A stretch of 64,000 nucleotides of DNA from Actinostola sp. cb2023 (taxonomy: Eukaryota > Cnidaria > Anthozoa > Actiniaria > Actinostolidae). A program made the translations under genes and the position numbers. This document shows positions 37,401-47,403 of this stretch, in pieces. The notes beneath the pieces are model-generated. The model did no database searches and was not told where the DNA came from. It was given only the letters and a program-made list of their open reading frames with translations. The stretch covers positions 1 through 64,000 of the forward strand of contig JAUJYZ010001594.1 of assembly GCA_033675265.1 (NCBI GenBank), read 5' to 3'. Every line of letters begins with the position of its first letter. Within the stretch, counting starts at the first letter, position 1.

Positions 37401-40400
37401 CAGTAACCATCGCTATTGCATGTAATTGTTTGGAATTCTACTCTATATGACGTACCAATACAATAGTCCGAGGTAAACCATCCCTTCCAGTAACCATCGC
37501 TATTGCATGTAATTGTTTGGAATTCTACTCTATATGACGTACCAATACAATAGTCCGAGGTAAACCATCCCTTCCAGTAACCATCGCTATTGCATGTAAT
37601 TGTTTGGAATTCTACTCTATATGACGTACCAATACAATAGTCCGAGGTAAACCATCCCGGCCTTCCAGTAACCATCGCTATTGCATGTAATTGTTTGGAA
37701 TTCTACTTTATATGACGTACCAATACAATAGTCCGAGGTAAACCATCCCTTCCAGTAACCATCGCTATTGCATGTAATTGTTTGGAATTCTACTTTATAT
37801 GACGTACCAATACAATAGTCCGAGGTAAACCATCCCTTCCAGTAACCATCGCTATTGCATGTAATTGTTTGGAATTCTACTTTATATGACGTACCAATAC
37901 AATAGTCCGAGGTAAACCATCCCTTCCAGTAACCATCGCTATTGCATGTAATTGTTTGGAATTCTTACTCTATATGACGTACCAATACAACAATAGTCCG
38001 AGGTAAACCATCCCTTCCAGTAACCATCGATATTGCATGTAATTGTTTGGAATTCTACTTTATATGACGTACCAATACAATAGTCCGAGGTAAACCATCC
38101 CTTCCAGTAACCATCGCTATTGCATGTAATTGTTTGGAATTCTACTCTATATGACGTACCAATACAATAGTCCGAGGTAAACCATCCCTTCCAGTAACCA
38201 TCGCTATTGCATGTAATTGTTTGGAATTCTACTCTATATGACGTACCAATACAATAGTCCGAGGTAAACCATCCCGGCCTTCCAGTAACCATCGCTATTG
38301 CATGTAATTGTTTGGAATTCTACTTTATATGACGTACCAATACAATAGTCCGAGGTAAACCATCCCTTCCAGTAACCATCGCTATTGCATGTAATTGTTT
38401 GGAAATTGGGATCTCTCAACTCGTAACCATAGCTACACCCTCTTGTACAGATGTCCTTGTATCTGTTGGTTTTATCCTTGGAGCATCTTGCTGGCGTGTA
38501 TGTGGTTTTCTTGTCAGGTGTTAGAGAACTACAGTATCGTACTATCACAAATAACGTACATTGTCAGACTTAGTGGTGGCTTTACTCTCAGTAGATATTC
38601 TACAGTATCGCACTATCACAAATAACATTGTCAGACTTAGTGGTGGCTTTACTCTTAGATATTCTAAGCATAAAAGCGCCCCAACCTTCGCAAACGACTC
38701 AGAGGGATTCTGGGTATTGATTGAATGTTTGTTTCCTGCAGAACGAAGGCGTGTTTACAATTCAATGCGGGCATTTCTGCTCTATTTCGATACTGTTGCG
38801 TAGGCTTGAGCGCTCGCTACTTTTCCCTCATGTTCCTATAACAACTACATGTATGCAGCCATTTCAAAGACGTCTTATGAATACTGCACAGTGTACTCTA
38901 CCGATTCCAAGATTAAAATGAATTCTGTCTTTATCACAAAGAGGGTTGTTTGGCCTCTAATACGAGTGACTCTCTATAATATGTCACGACGCCACACTTG
39001 AGCTTCACGTAGCCTAACTAGATTCAGTTTTCACAAGACAACCCAAGACACATTCAACTAACTACTGCATGGTTGATCATGAAGATTTGTAAAACTTACC
39101 TCGACAATGAGTCGAGTTCAATTGCAAACGCTCATAACCAGGTTTGCAGTTACAGTGGAAATACCCTATTCCATTACTACAGGTAGTGGATTCGCTATCA
39201 CAGTTATTGGATCCATCTTGACACTCGTCTCGATCTGCATATATTGTAGATAGTTTTGTACTCAACTTATACACTTTCCAGTAAGAACATACAGGGGGGG
39301 GGGGGGGAAAAAAGAAAAAATGAAAAAATGAAAAATGAAAAAATGAAAAAATGAAAAAAATGAAAAAATGAAAAAATGAAAAAATGAAAAAATGAAAAAA
39401 AAAAAAAAAAAAGAAAAATAGAAAAATAGAAAGAAAAAAAAGCATCAAAAAGAATAAAAAAGAATAAAAAGAAAGAAAATAAAAAAAAACAGATAAAAGG
39501 GAAATAGGAAAAAAAGGACACGGGTACTTGGGTCTCACACTTGCTGTCCAACTAAACGCAGCCCAAGTTGCTTCTTCTCAAGCTTTTGTTACAAACAAGA
39601 CTATATATGCATGTATTACACATCTGTTTGTGGGAGCGCGCACAATGATATTGGGCTTCCTGCGTAATAGCCGTCTTAATTAGAGGGGTGTGTTCGTCTA
39701 TAAAACAAAGCTGAGAGTATGTATTTGATGTCGATTAGTTTGTCTTACCAAAGCATTTTCCTTCCACGAGTTTGTAACCGCGCCTGCATTCACATCGGTA
39801 AGAGCCTGGAGTATTAACGCACTTTTGATCACATAGTTTCGATTGGAAGCACTCATTGATGTCTGCAACAATAGCCAGGATTGTATATCATTAATAAATA
39901 CACTCCATAATAACCCGATGGGTTATTCACTAGCGATGTTTGGAACCCAAGGGCTACCCTGTGGGGACGAGGAAAATACGCAGGGAGAGAGAGAGAGAGT
40001 AGGACGGAATATACCGGCACATTTAGCTAGAAATAGAAAGAAATTAAATCGACCAGGGACACTGTACTGCCAGTGGGACATTAATTGACATCATCGTTCA
40101 GTACCTTCACAACTGCCTCTATAACGAACACGATAGCCGCGAGGACATACACATGCAAAGGAACCAATGTTATTTTCACATTTTGCTAAAGGACCTTTGC
40201 AGGGGTTCTTTTTGCATTCGTCGATATCTACAAACAAGACGTGAATAAAATCAGTTGTTGGAATTTATTTTTAATATTTAGTTCTTTACAATTATTGAGA
40301 TATAATAAGAACTAGCACTGTCTATAATGCTCCTGAAACGTAATTAACTTATAGTCTCTCGTGTCTTCACTCACCAACACATGTCCCATGACTTGAATCT

Positions 40401-43400
40401 TTCTGAAATCCACGAGAACATGCCGCTAGAACGAAAACAAAGCTATTAGAATCGTAAAGGGTATTCATAAACCACGAGACCTCCCGGCGAGACCTCCGTG
40501 ATGATGAATCGAATTCCAACTCAGTTGTTACTGAACGGTTCTCGGGGCGAACCATCACCGGACAGTTGTACTGTTATAACGGTTGCATTCGAGGTCTACT
40601 TAGGAACCATGCATGCATGTATTGCCGGTACATTCCAATGAGTTCACTTTCTTTATATACATCTATTCATGGAAATATCGTTGTCCGGGCCGAAAAATTC
40701 ACTCGCAGCAATTATTCATTTTCTATTCGGAAACCACTAGTTAGTTTATTTATCCGTGGTACTTGAGAAGTTATCCCTACGAGAGTTGAATAGCAATCAT
40801 TTGGAACTATTCGGCCATTTGAAAATGCATGTTGTCAACAAATGTCTACGGATGAATAAATGAATAAGGAGAAAGTCCCAATGCGGTCGTCAGCTTCTTG
40901 CTTGTTGCTTTCGGCCCGCGGACAACGATTTGTAGAATAGGTGTATATATATTCATTTTAGTGACCGGTATTCGTGCACAGGGAGCCCAAGCTTACTATC
41001 AGTGTATATATACATGTGACTTTATGTGCAAATAAAAGATTTTCATCAAAAGTATTTGTTGTTGCTCTATCTTATGTTTAAAATCCTCTCTGAGTGCCTG
41101 GATGTTATTTTGAGTTAAATTTGTTGTTTTTCTTTTTCTTACCTTTCTCTCCCTTGAATAGACTTTTTTTTTCAATTTTCACATGTATATATACACTGAT
41201 AAAGCCAGAGAATAATTGAATAACACATCAGCACCAAAGCAACGAGTAAGAAAGCAATGAGTAAGAAAACTGGAAACAATTGATAAAGATCTACATTTTG
41301 TAAGCGTTCAACCACTTCTCTGTATTAAATACTCGCCTGAACAAAACCACACGGGACTTTCCTCGTGTATTTCTTTTGGTCCGGTTTTTCTTAATGTATG
41401 CATCTATGTATTTATTTTAAGCCACTGTCCCCGCGGGCTTATGTTGTCAATTCCAAACCTTATTCACGTGACGTCCCTAAGGACTACGTATTAGCATACA
41501 ATGAAGCTTCGCCGAATAAATACACACCTTAATTTAATATGAGTGACTAGATGGAGCAATGGTGTAATAGGGTTTATCTGAAGTTATTGGTTAGGGGCCG
41601 GATATCCCTCCCTCACTGGCCTTTTGGTTAGGACCTAGTTTTATGTAGCACCGGGATAGCGCGGGCGGGGCCGAAATCTTCACCCTTTACGTAAGTCGAT
41701 TCGATGTCTCAGCTTCTAAGAATGTCTCGGGAGAATCGTCCCATTATTTCTTTTTTCTTTTTCTTCATTCGAGTTTTCTTTGTCGTCTTTCCTTTGATAC
41801 GGGAGGGGTGGGACCGTGACCAAAACCAAGGAGCCAAAGGTCTGGAGTTCGAGTCTCACATGAGTCGTTATTTTGTTTTCTTTCTTTTTTAGCGCGTTTC
41901 ATGTTCTCTCTTTTCTCTTGTCCTTTCCTTTTAGTTTTATTGTTTTTATATTTCTCGGATTTGCCTTTGAGACATTTTGAAATACTATAAAAACGTTTTT
42001 ATTTTGAAAAGGCAATGCACAGGAACCCCAATAATATATCTATGCAAAGTGTTCTCTGGAGAATTAGTCCTTTCAATATGAACGAATAAATTTCAGAAAT
42101 ATTATAAAGGAACAATTCTCCAGAGAATATCAGTGTTTACAATGGGCAATTTGCATACAAGCTAAAGAGGTCAATAGGCGACTTGCACTAAGAGGTCACG
42201 TGACCCTAACTCCCATAAAACGAACAGCAATGTCAAAATGAACTCCAGAAATGAAAAGAGCAGCTCGAAATTAGTAAATGGGCAAGTTTCAGCGCATAAT
42301 GTCTGACACATAGAAAAGACAAAAATAAAAAAACGGATCTTTTCTAAGATTTTGTTTGGAAAATGCATTGGATGGCAAGAGCCGTGCCATCCAATGCATT
42401 TTCCAAACAAAATCTTAGAAAACGATGGATTTTATGTTTTATTCCATTTCTCCTGTGTCAGACATTATGCGCTGAAACTTCGCCATTTTACTAATGTCGA
42501 GCCTCTTATGGAGTTATTTGACACTGCTGTTCGAATCACGTGACCTCTTAGTGCAAGTCGCCTATTGTCTTGACAAGACCTGCTGTGACCTCTTATCGTA
42601 TATAAACGAATACATACCTCCAGCTCTGACAAGAACCTTTGAACAATTAACAATGAATTGGTTACTAGCAGTGACATAGTATATAGAGTCGTTTTACGTA
42701 TGAATGGGAAGTAGTTACGGTACGGTTCGTGCCGTGCGGTGACGGTAGCGTGCCGTGATCGTGCGGTATCCAAGCATTCTGATTGGTTGAGCGATGATTT
42801 TGCGCGCTGCGATTGGTTGAATAGAATGTCTTCGATTCCGTACCGTGACCGTAGCTTCGTGCCGTAGGTTTCCCACTCATACGAAAACGACTCTATCATT
42901 TGACCAAACATAAAGTACCTTGTACATGTGTGACTAGTGATTGCACTGGATCACCTACTTACCTTGTTAACAGACCATCGAGACGACGAACTACCATGTA
43001 ATTTGACTTCAACTGATTTCAGTTTACCAACATCCCGGCCGGTTATACGGAAGATGTTCTTACTACAATGGTGAATGAATGAATGAATGAATGAATGAAT
43101 GAATGAATGAATGAATGAATGAATGAATGAATGAATGAATGAATGAATGAATGAATGAATGAATGAATGAATGAATGAATGAATGAATCAGTACCAACAT
43201 ACCGGTCGGTTATACGGAAGATGTTCTTACTATGCAATGGTTGAATCAATGAATCAATAAATGAATAAATACTGAAATGAAAGAATGAACGGAGGAATAT
43301 AGGAATGCAAAGAAGGAGCGAGCGAACGAAAAAAGCAAATAAATGAACAAATTAATGAATGAAACACACGTTTCGGGTGATATGTTTTTTACCTGTACGT

Positions 43401-43759
43401 TTTGAATTTTCCTCCTCGAGGGTGCAGGTCGTGTGATGATGTCCGTCCACCATTACCAACAAAACGAATTTCTACACGTGAAGCTGTCTCGTAATACCCA
43501 GTCATAACGATCACGAAGTATTCTAATAACACGATAAGCGTTATTACTAACTATAGTAGTACTTCTTCAAACTTACGAGAATTCAATTTACTCATGATTT
43601 GCTGCTAAATATTATTGCCATATTGTGGCAAATGTACCGCGGTAGGTTAGTACTACTTGTAGCTACTGTATGTTACGTTATAGTACGTGACTTACTCATA
43701 CACAGTGCGGACGACGTAAAGCACAAGAACAAGAAGAGTACACTGGTTGGATGAGCCAT
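31424..43759 (-). CDS. Secreted EGF/sushi/HYR/ephrin-receptor-like/Ig mosaic protein (SVEP1-style)
   Basis: Sixteen exons were deduced: 43759-43696, 40425-40375, 40227-40105, 39862-39749, 39234-39100, 38490-38338, 36619-36416, 35907-35677, 35234-34986, 34765-34544, 34155-34078, 33115-32960, 32783-32625, 32313-32284, 32216-32079 and 31608-31424. The total is 2292 nt, 763 residues. Order: signal peptide ([20 protein letters not shown]), a Cys-rich stub, three EGF domains (two calcium-binding, DIDEC and DINEC), sushi, sushi, two HYR domains, a sushi-like module, a short Cys exon, two GCC2/GCC3 ephrin-receptor-like modules, a 10-residue linker and an Ig domain (TLEC ... [14 protein letters not shown]) split by an intron. 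Every intron is phase 1. There is no membrane span, so it is probably extracellular matrix. The start of exon 6 is the weakest call. The first intron is 3.3 kb and full of repeats. Confidence 0.82.
33263..33535. repeat. Perfect 130-bp palindrome with 13-bp loop, intronic
   Basis: 33263-33392 is the exact reverse complement of 33406-33535. The loop is only 13 bases. It lies in the intron between the short Cys exon and the first ephrin-receptor-like exon and directly abuts a MITE. It could be a very young foldback insertion, a long hairpin RNA source or an inverted-duplication artefact. Confidence 0.93.
33537..33782. mobile_element. Mariner-type MITE (copy 2 of 3), TA duplication
   Basis: The termini CAGTCATACCCAAAAAGGTT and their inverse lie between TA dinucleotides (33535-33536 and 33783-33784). 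Inner arms contain AAAGTCACGTGATTCATTA. About 246 bp, no coding content. Related copies are at 24095 and 60242. Confidence 0.85.
36120..36213 (+). repeat. Possible LINE 3' tail with (ATT)n end
   Basis: The sequence ends TGAAATAAAGTTATTATT followed by further ATT units, a shape common at the 3' end of CR1/L2-type retrotransposons. No reverse transcriptase is nearby. It lies in an intron of the mosaic gene. A poly-C tract follows at 36249. Confidence 0.35.
36992..38400 (-). repeat. 87-bp tandem array (about 16 copies) of a sushi exon end plus splice donor
   Basis: The unit is 87 bp, or 29 codons. On the minus strand each copy encodes the end of the sushi module ([20 protein letters not shown]) followed by the exon-end G and the donor GTACGT. 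The copy at about 38338 belongs to exon 6; the others fill the intron behind it. Frame stays open across long runs (145 and 117 codons) and is broken by a one-base insertion near 37265 and 37967 and a four-base insertion near 37657 and 38273. The paired defects show a higher-order duplication of about seven or eight units. Confidence 0.92.
39294..39530. repeat. Low-complexity (AAAAATG)n and poly-A tract
   Basis: A G run is followed by repeated GAAAAAAT-like units and long A runs. It lies in the intron between the second and third EGF exons. Phe-rich frames on the opposite strand are artefacts. Confidence 0.93.
42173..42566. mobile_element. Foldback element of about 394 bp
   Basis: The arms starting AATAGGCGACTTGCACTAAG pair along nearly their full length with the right half. 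The centre is near 42385, where TTTTGTTTGGAAAATGCATT meets its inverse. The arms differ by scattered substitutions and indels, so it is not a recent artefact. No coding content. Confidence 0.85.
42684..42895. mobile_element. MITE with TAGAGTCGTTTT ends
   Basis: The termini TAGAGTCGTTTTACGTATGA and their inverse flank a GC-richer core containing ACCGTGACCGTA-like repeats and ATTGGTTGA motifs. It is the same family as 17738-17954 inside the IS3EU-like element. Confidence 0.75.
43069..43188. repeat. Microsatellite (GAAT)n
   Basis: About 30 uninterrupted copies of GAAT. A second copy of the flanking phrase GGTTATACGGAAGATGTTCT appears on each side (43043 and 43208), so the locus was duplicated around the repeat. 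Confidence 0.97.
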
Positions 43760-46377
43760 GGTTGGACTACCTTCGGCTACCGCTAGCGTGTTGCACACAC
43801 TGTGGAACTGACACTTCGAGTACAGCCGACGTGTGCCTTTATAAAACCAATCGCACAAAACGTGCTTAATTAGTATCATTTCACATGTAAAACGTCGTCC
43901 AATCATTGATAACCATCTATAAAGATACAGTCATTTGCAAAGCAGCAATGCCGGTTCAAACCTTTTTTTTTACATTTTATCAAATTTTTGTATTTAGAAA
44001 ACGTGTTTGATTGCGTTGAAGTTTAGAATGAAAACGCACTACATGCCTGCTTGATGGTAATTACGACATGTACGAGGAGGGCAACGCCCCATGAGTTAAC
44101 CATGGTTATCTGCCGTGCTGACTTGTTATTTATGAGCTACATGATGTAAGGTTTGTCGACTAAGCTGTGCTAATTAAAAGAACGTTATCATATAGTCTAT
44201 CACGCTTGGATTAAGTATGAACTAGACAGTAATTGAATGAACGTCGGCCTCGGAGTTTGCCACGTTGTTCATCAGTTTCAATTCTGACTGATTGTTTTTA
44301 GAGAGACGTCCCAAAACTAGTTTGCCACGTTGTTCCTTTGCATGAATTGAATTGTTTACTGAAATTAAGACGTCCCAAAACTAGTTTGCCTCGGGAGTTT
44401 GACACGTTCATTTCAATTCAATTGTTACGGAGAGTGCTCAGACGTCCCAACTAGCTGACTGACTACAATTCTGCCACGTTGTTAAGCATGCAGACGGAGA
44501 CGTACCAAAAACTCAACAAATTAAGATGGTTTGAAAATGATTAATTAATGTAAGCCAAGAAGTCAGATAACGAAAGATCGAGAGAAAACAATAACACTGT
44601 GAAATGAAAAAGCTGCGTGGATTTTTACTTTACAAACTGTTTGGTCAGCTGTTAATTCTAAGCTAAACAGCGTCAGCCTAATTGCCTTCGAAAGCCGTCA
44701 AACGTTCAAATACGTACGTGATTACAGCGCTTATCACGCCTTCATCCTGCTTTAATTGACTGTCTTTTGGCTTTAGCAGTTTTAAAATATGCTACAGTAG
44801 CTTATTGTGTGACGATGTCACAAAGAAATGCTAGCTTCAATATCATGCAGAAATAGTGCGCAGTGCAACACAAGATAAGTACATTATCATAAAACTTTTA
44901 AAACGCACCTGGAATTACCTAATGAGATAATTCAGCGGCACTGATTAGAAGTGGGAATTCAATCATCGAAATGACTTCTTGTTCAGCTACGGCGTTGCCG
45001 GACGACCTCCTTCGAACCCTTCGGTTTTTTAACATGTTTTAATATACAAGTGAAAGTACTTCTGACGTTGTATCGGTTTGTGTCTGACACGCGTACGAAT
45101 TCACGTCATTCAACGATTTATTAATACAAATAATAAAGAAACTCAAGTAGCAGTTGCTTCAGCTAAATATTTTTGGAAAATATTAACATTTTGTACAAAA
45201 AGATATTTATAAAACTTCTGTTAAAGCTATGACCACCATATAAAGGCATCCGCTACTCGTACAGGTTCAAATCTCATAAGTGTTGATTTTAATGAGGAGG
45301 AACAGCGGAAAAACTCCAAGGAAGGAATATGTTGACAGTCATCAATGACCAGGGTATCAATGATCTCGATCATGCTGAATGTGTTTCTTGGTATCCTGCC
45401 CGAATCATGCTGGCTTAGCAGGCTAACAGAAAATAAATTAAACCTTTGCATTGCGTTATATTGTTATATTTGCCGGGCTTATAACTAGAAGACTATCGAT
45501 CGTTTTCATAGAGCGGCAGGCATTTAAGAATCCACCCTCCCTGCTCCCTGTTTGTTCCAGTTGTTTCTCCCCTCTATAATTTTAGGCCATTTCTCTCCCT
45601 CCTCGATCACTGTTTGTTCCAGTTGTTTCTCCCCTCTATATTTTTAGGCCATTTCCGGCTCTCCCTCCTCACTGTTTGTTCCAGCCGCCGTGTTCGGCTC
45701 CCCTCTATATTTTTAGGCCATTTCTCTCCCTCTTTCCTGATCCGTTCCTCTCCGCTCTTTATACAGATATAAAACCGCAAAACCACATGATGAAACCGCT
45801 TGAGAGATCATCGTGTAGAGCTAACTCATCACAGAAACCACACACTGCATCGTTTGTTCCTGCAGAGGCTTCAGTCATCAAACTCTCTGAAAACTTCTCT
45901 CTCAGCTTGTTAGAAACCCAGACTTTCACACACAGAGAGAGCGCGTTTGACGGAGCCTCTGGATCCAGGGTAATATGAACCACGTTGATAATGTTTTTTT
46001 TTCTGCTCGTAACACGAATACTGACAATTGTTGACAGTTTCCGGGAAACAGCAAACGACCCCGGGTATACTAAACATCCTGTTGCTGTTAGGATGGACCA
46101 GGGCGCTAGCGTAGTCCATCAATATTTAATTACAAGAACTAGTAAGATTGCAGAAATACAGTATAGTGTTCTTGGTTGAGGCTAAGGTATGATTGTGTAT
46201 CATGAAACAAACAATTAAAATTAAAATCCAGTGAGCAAAAGAAAGAGTAAAATTGGCACCAGGGTCCACCAGGATGTAACTGACAGGAAGCATAAAATCT
46301 TGAAAACATATCAACTTGCCGCGCCATTGACCGGGAACCATATATGGCCTGAGTGAATTAAAACAGAAATAGTATAT
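43760..46377. repeat. Intergenic, no gene; local tandem duplications
   Basis: 44250-44510 holds three or four diverged copies of a roughly 85-bp unit with TTTGCCACGTTGTTC and GACGTCCCAAAACTAG. 45545-45740 holds three copies of a roughly 70-bp pyrimidine-rich unit with TGTTTGTTCCAG and CCCCTCTATATTTTTAGGCC. Short frames between them have no recognisable domains. Confidence 0.65.
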
Positions 46378-46713
46378 TGTAACGGAACCGGTTCGTGTAG
46401 AGCGAAGACACAAGCACGAATTAATCGGTGCTTATTAAGAGTTTATTACAATTCACCAGGTCTACAACGCTAGCTGGACTCAGTTAACTGAACCTTAACT
46501 CTAACTCACTTACAAGTATAACATAACTTATATTTATACTAGGCTTACGAGAATTCGAGGAAGAGATTACAAGATTTATTACATGTAACGGAATCATTAC
46601 GAAATGAATTACGTACATGTCAATCGTGTACGTGAATTCATTGCAACGAAACACGAGCCTGAGAGTGTCGAGTCGTTGACAACTAGTTAACATGAATAAC
46701 GTGACTCGTTACA
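46378..46713. mobile_element. Candidate solo LTR, 336 bp
   Basis: It begins TGTAACGGAACC and ends GACTCGTTACA, giving 7-bp inverted TGTAACG/CGTTACA ends. Both sides are flanked by ATAT, a possible 4-bp duplication in AT-rich sequence. No internal retrotransposon sequence is present. A small MITE would be an alternative. Confidence 0.45.
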
Positions 46714-47315
46714 ATATAAACCCAGGAAAGCTGAATTAATCTCAAACTATAGAAGATTAAAAGTAGAGTAGATTTGAATGTGCAACACGTAAAAATGGCC
46801 GAAAACTAAACAAAAGAATATCGAGAGAAAAGCACTGATGCATGACCTATAGTTCCGAGGGGGATTCTTCCTATATTTGGCTGCATGGTACAGGGTGATC
46901 GTCCCCAGAGGGGGGGGATTGTCGTATTTTTTAGGGTTCGACTGAATCGTTCGTAAAACGAAATCTATTATTTTAAAGAGCTGGTATTTTTTAGGGAATA
47001 AAACTTGCACTTGTCCAAGCGCGTTCTACGCACAATAAAAAAGGATTGTATATTGTATGTGTTCAGTCTTGAATAGCGGTATCCCGAGATGCGGTATATA
47101 TTTTTTTAGAGTGATTTTTAGACCATGAGGTATTTTTTAGGGTGAGGAATTTTTCACGGTTTGGTATATTTTAGGGTATTAATTTACTTGGTTTTCCAAC
47201 AGTCACCCCTACTCTTTTTACCCGGCTTGAAGAACTCCCCTTACCCCCCGGATTTTTTGCGCCGAGTAGTGCCGGCGTAAGAGATACACCCTATTACTAG
47301 TACTTCCTGTCTCTA
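46714..47315. other. Intergenic, repeat-like; no gene
   Basis: From about 46850 to 47240 the phrase TATTTTTTAGGG recurs four or five times with G- and C-rich ends, which looks like a degenerate short-repeat element. The region ends in the presumed promoter of the next gene. Confidence 0.5.
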
Positions 47316-47339
47316 TGACGTCATACGAGGATAACGTCA
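47316..47339 (+). promoter_or_regulatory. CRE-type sites upstream of the membrane-protein gene
   Basis: A full palindromic CRE, TGACGTCA, lies at 47316-47323 and a half site ACGTCA at 47334-47339, 65-88 bp before the ATG at 47404. An ETS-like ACTTCCTG lies at 47302. CREB/ATF binding is an inference from sequence only. Confidence 0.45.
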
Positions 47340-47403
47340 CAGTATCCGGTCAGAAGTTCAATATCGAAACTTTCATTCAGTGTATTACACCACTTCAAAC
47401 GCG

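Larger units (their letters stand above)
40426..43695. other. Large first intron of the mosaic gene
   Basis: No exon is supported in this 3.3-kb interval. It holds a foldback element at 42173-42566, a MITE at 42684-42895, a (GAAT)n microsatellite at 43069-43188 and one CACAGGGAGCCCAAGC motif at 40977. Confidence 0.6.

Noticed and set aside
37238..38292. 145- and 117-codon repeat frames as an independent gene
   Set aside because: They are copies of the 87-bp sushi-exon/donor unit with no own start context; treated as an array belonging to the mosaic gene.
39077..39551. Phe/Ser-rich minus-strand frames
   Set aside because: Produced by the A-rich low-complexity tract; only the EGF exon at 39234-39100 in that frame is real.
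41540..41880. tRNA- or SINE-like A/B-box stretch ending near GGAGTTCGAGTCTC
   Set aside because: No cloverleaf could be drawn and box spacing is poor; left unannotated.
43043..43249. Frame of repeated Ser-Phe-Ile-His
   Set aside because: Translation of the GAAT microsatellite.
46126..46413. 95-codon minus-strand frame with a hydrophobic stretch
   Set aside because: No signal peptide logic, no splice support and overlap with the candidate solo LTR border.
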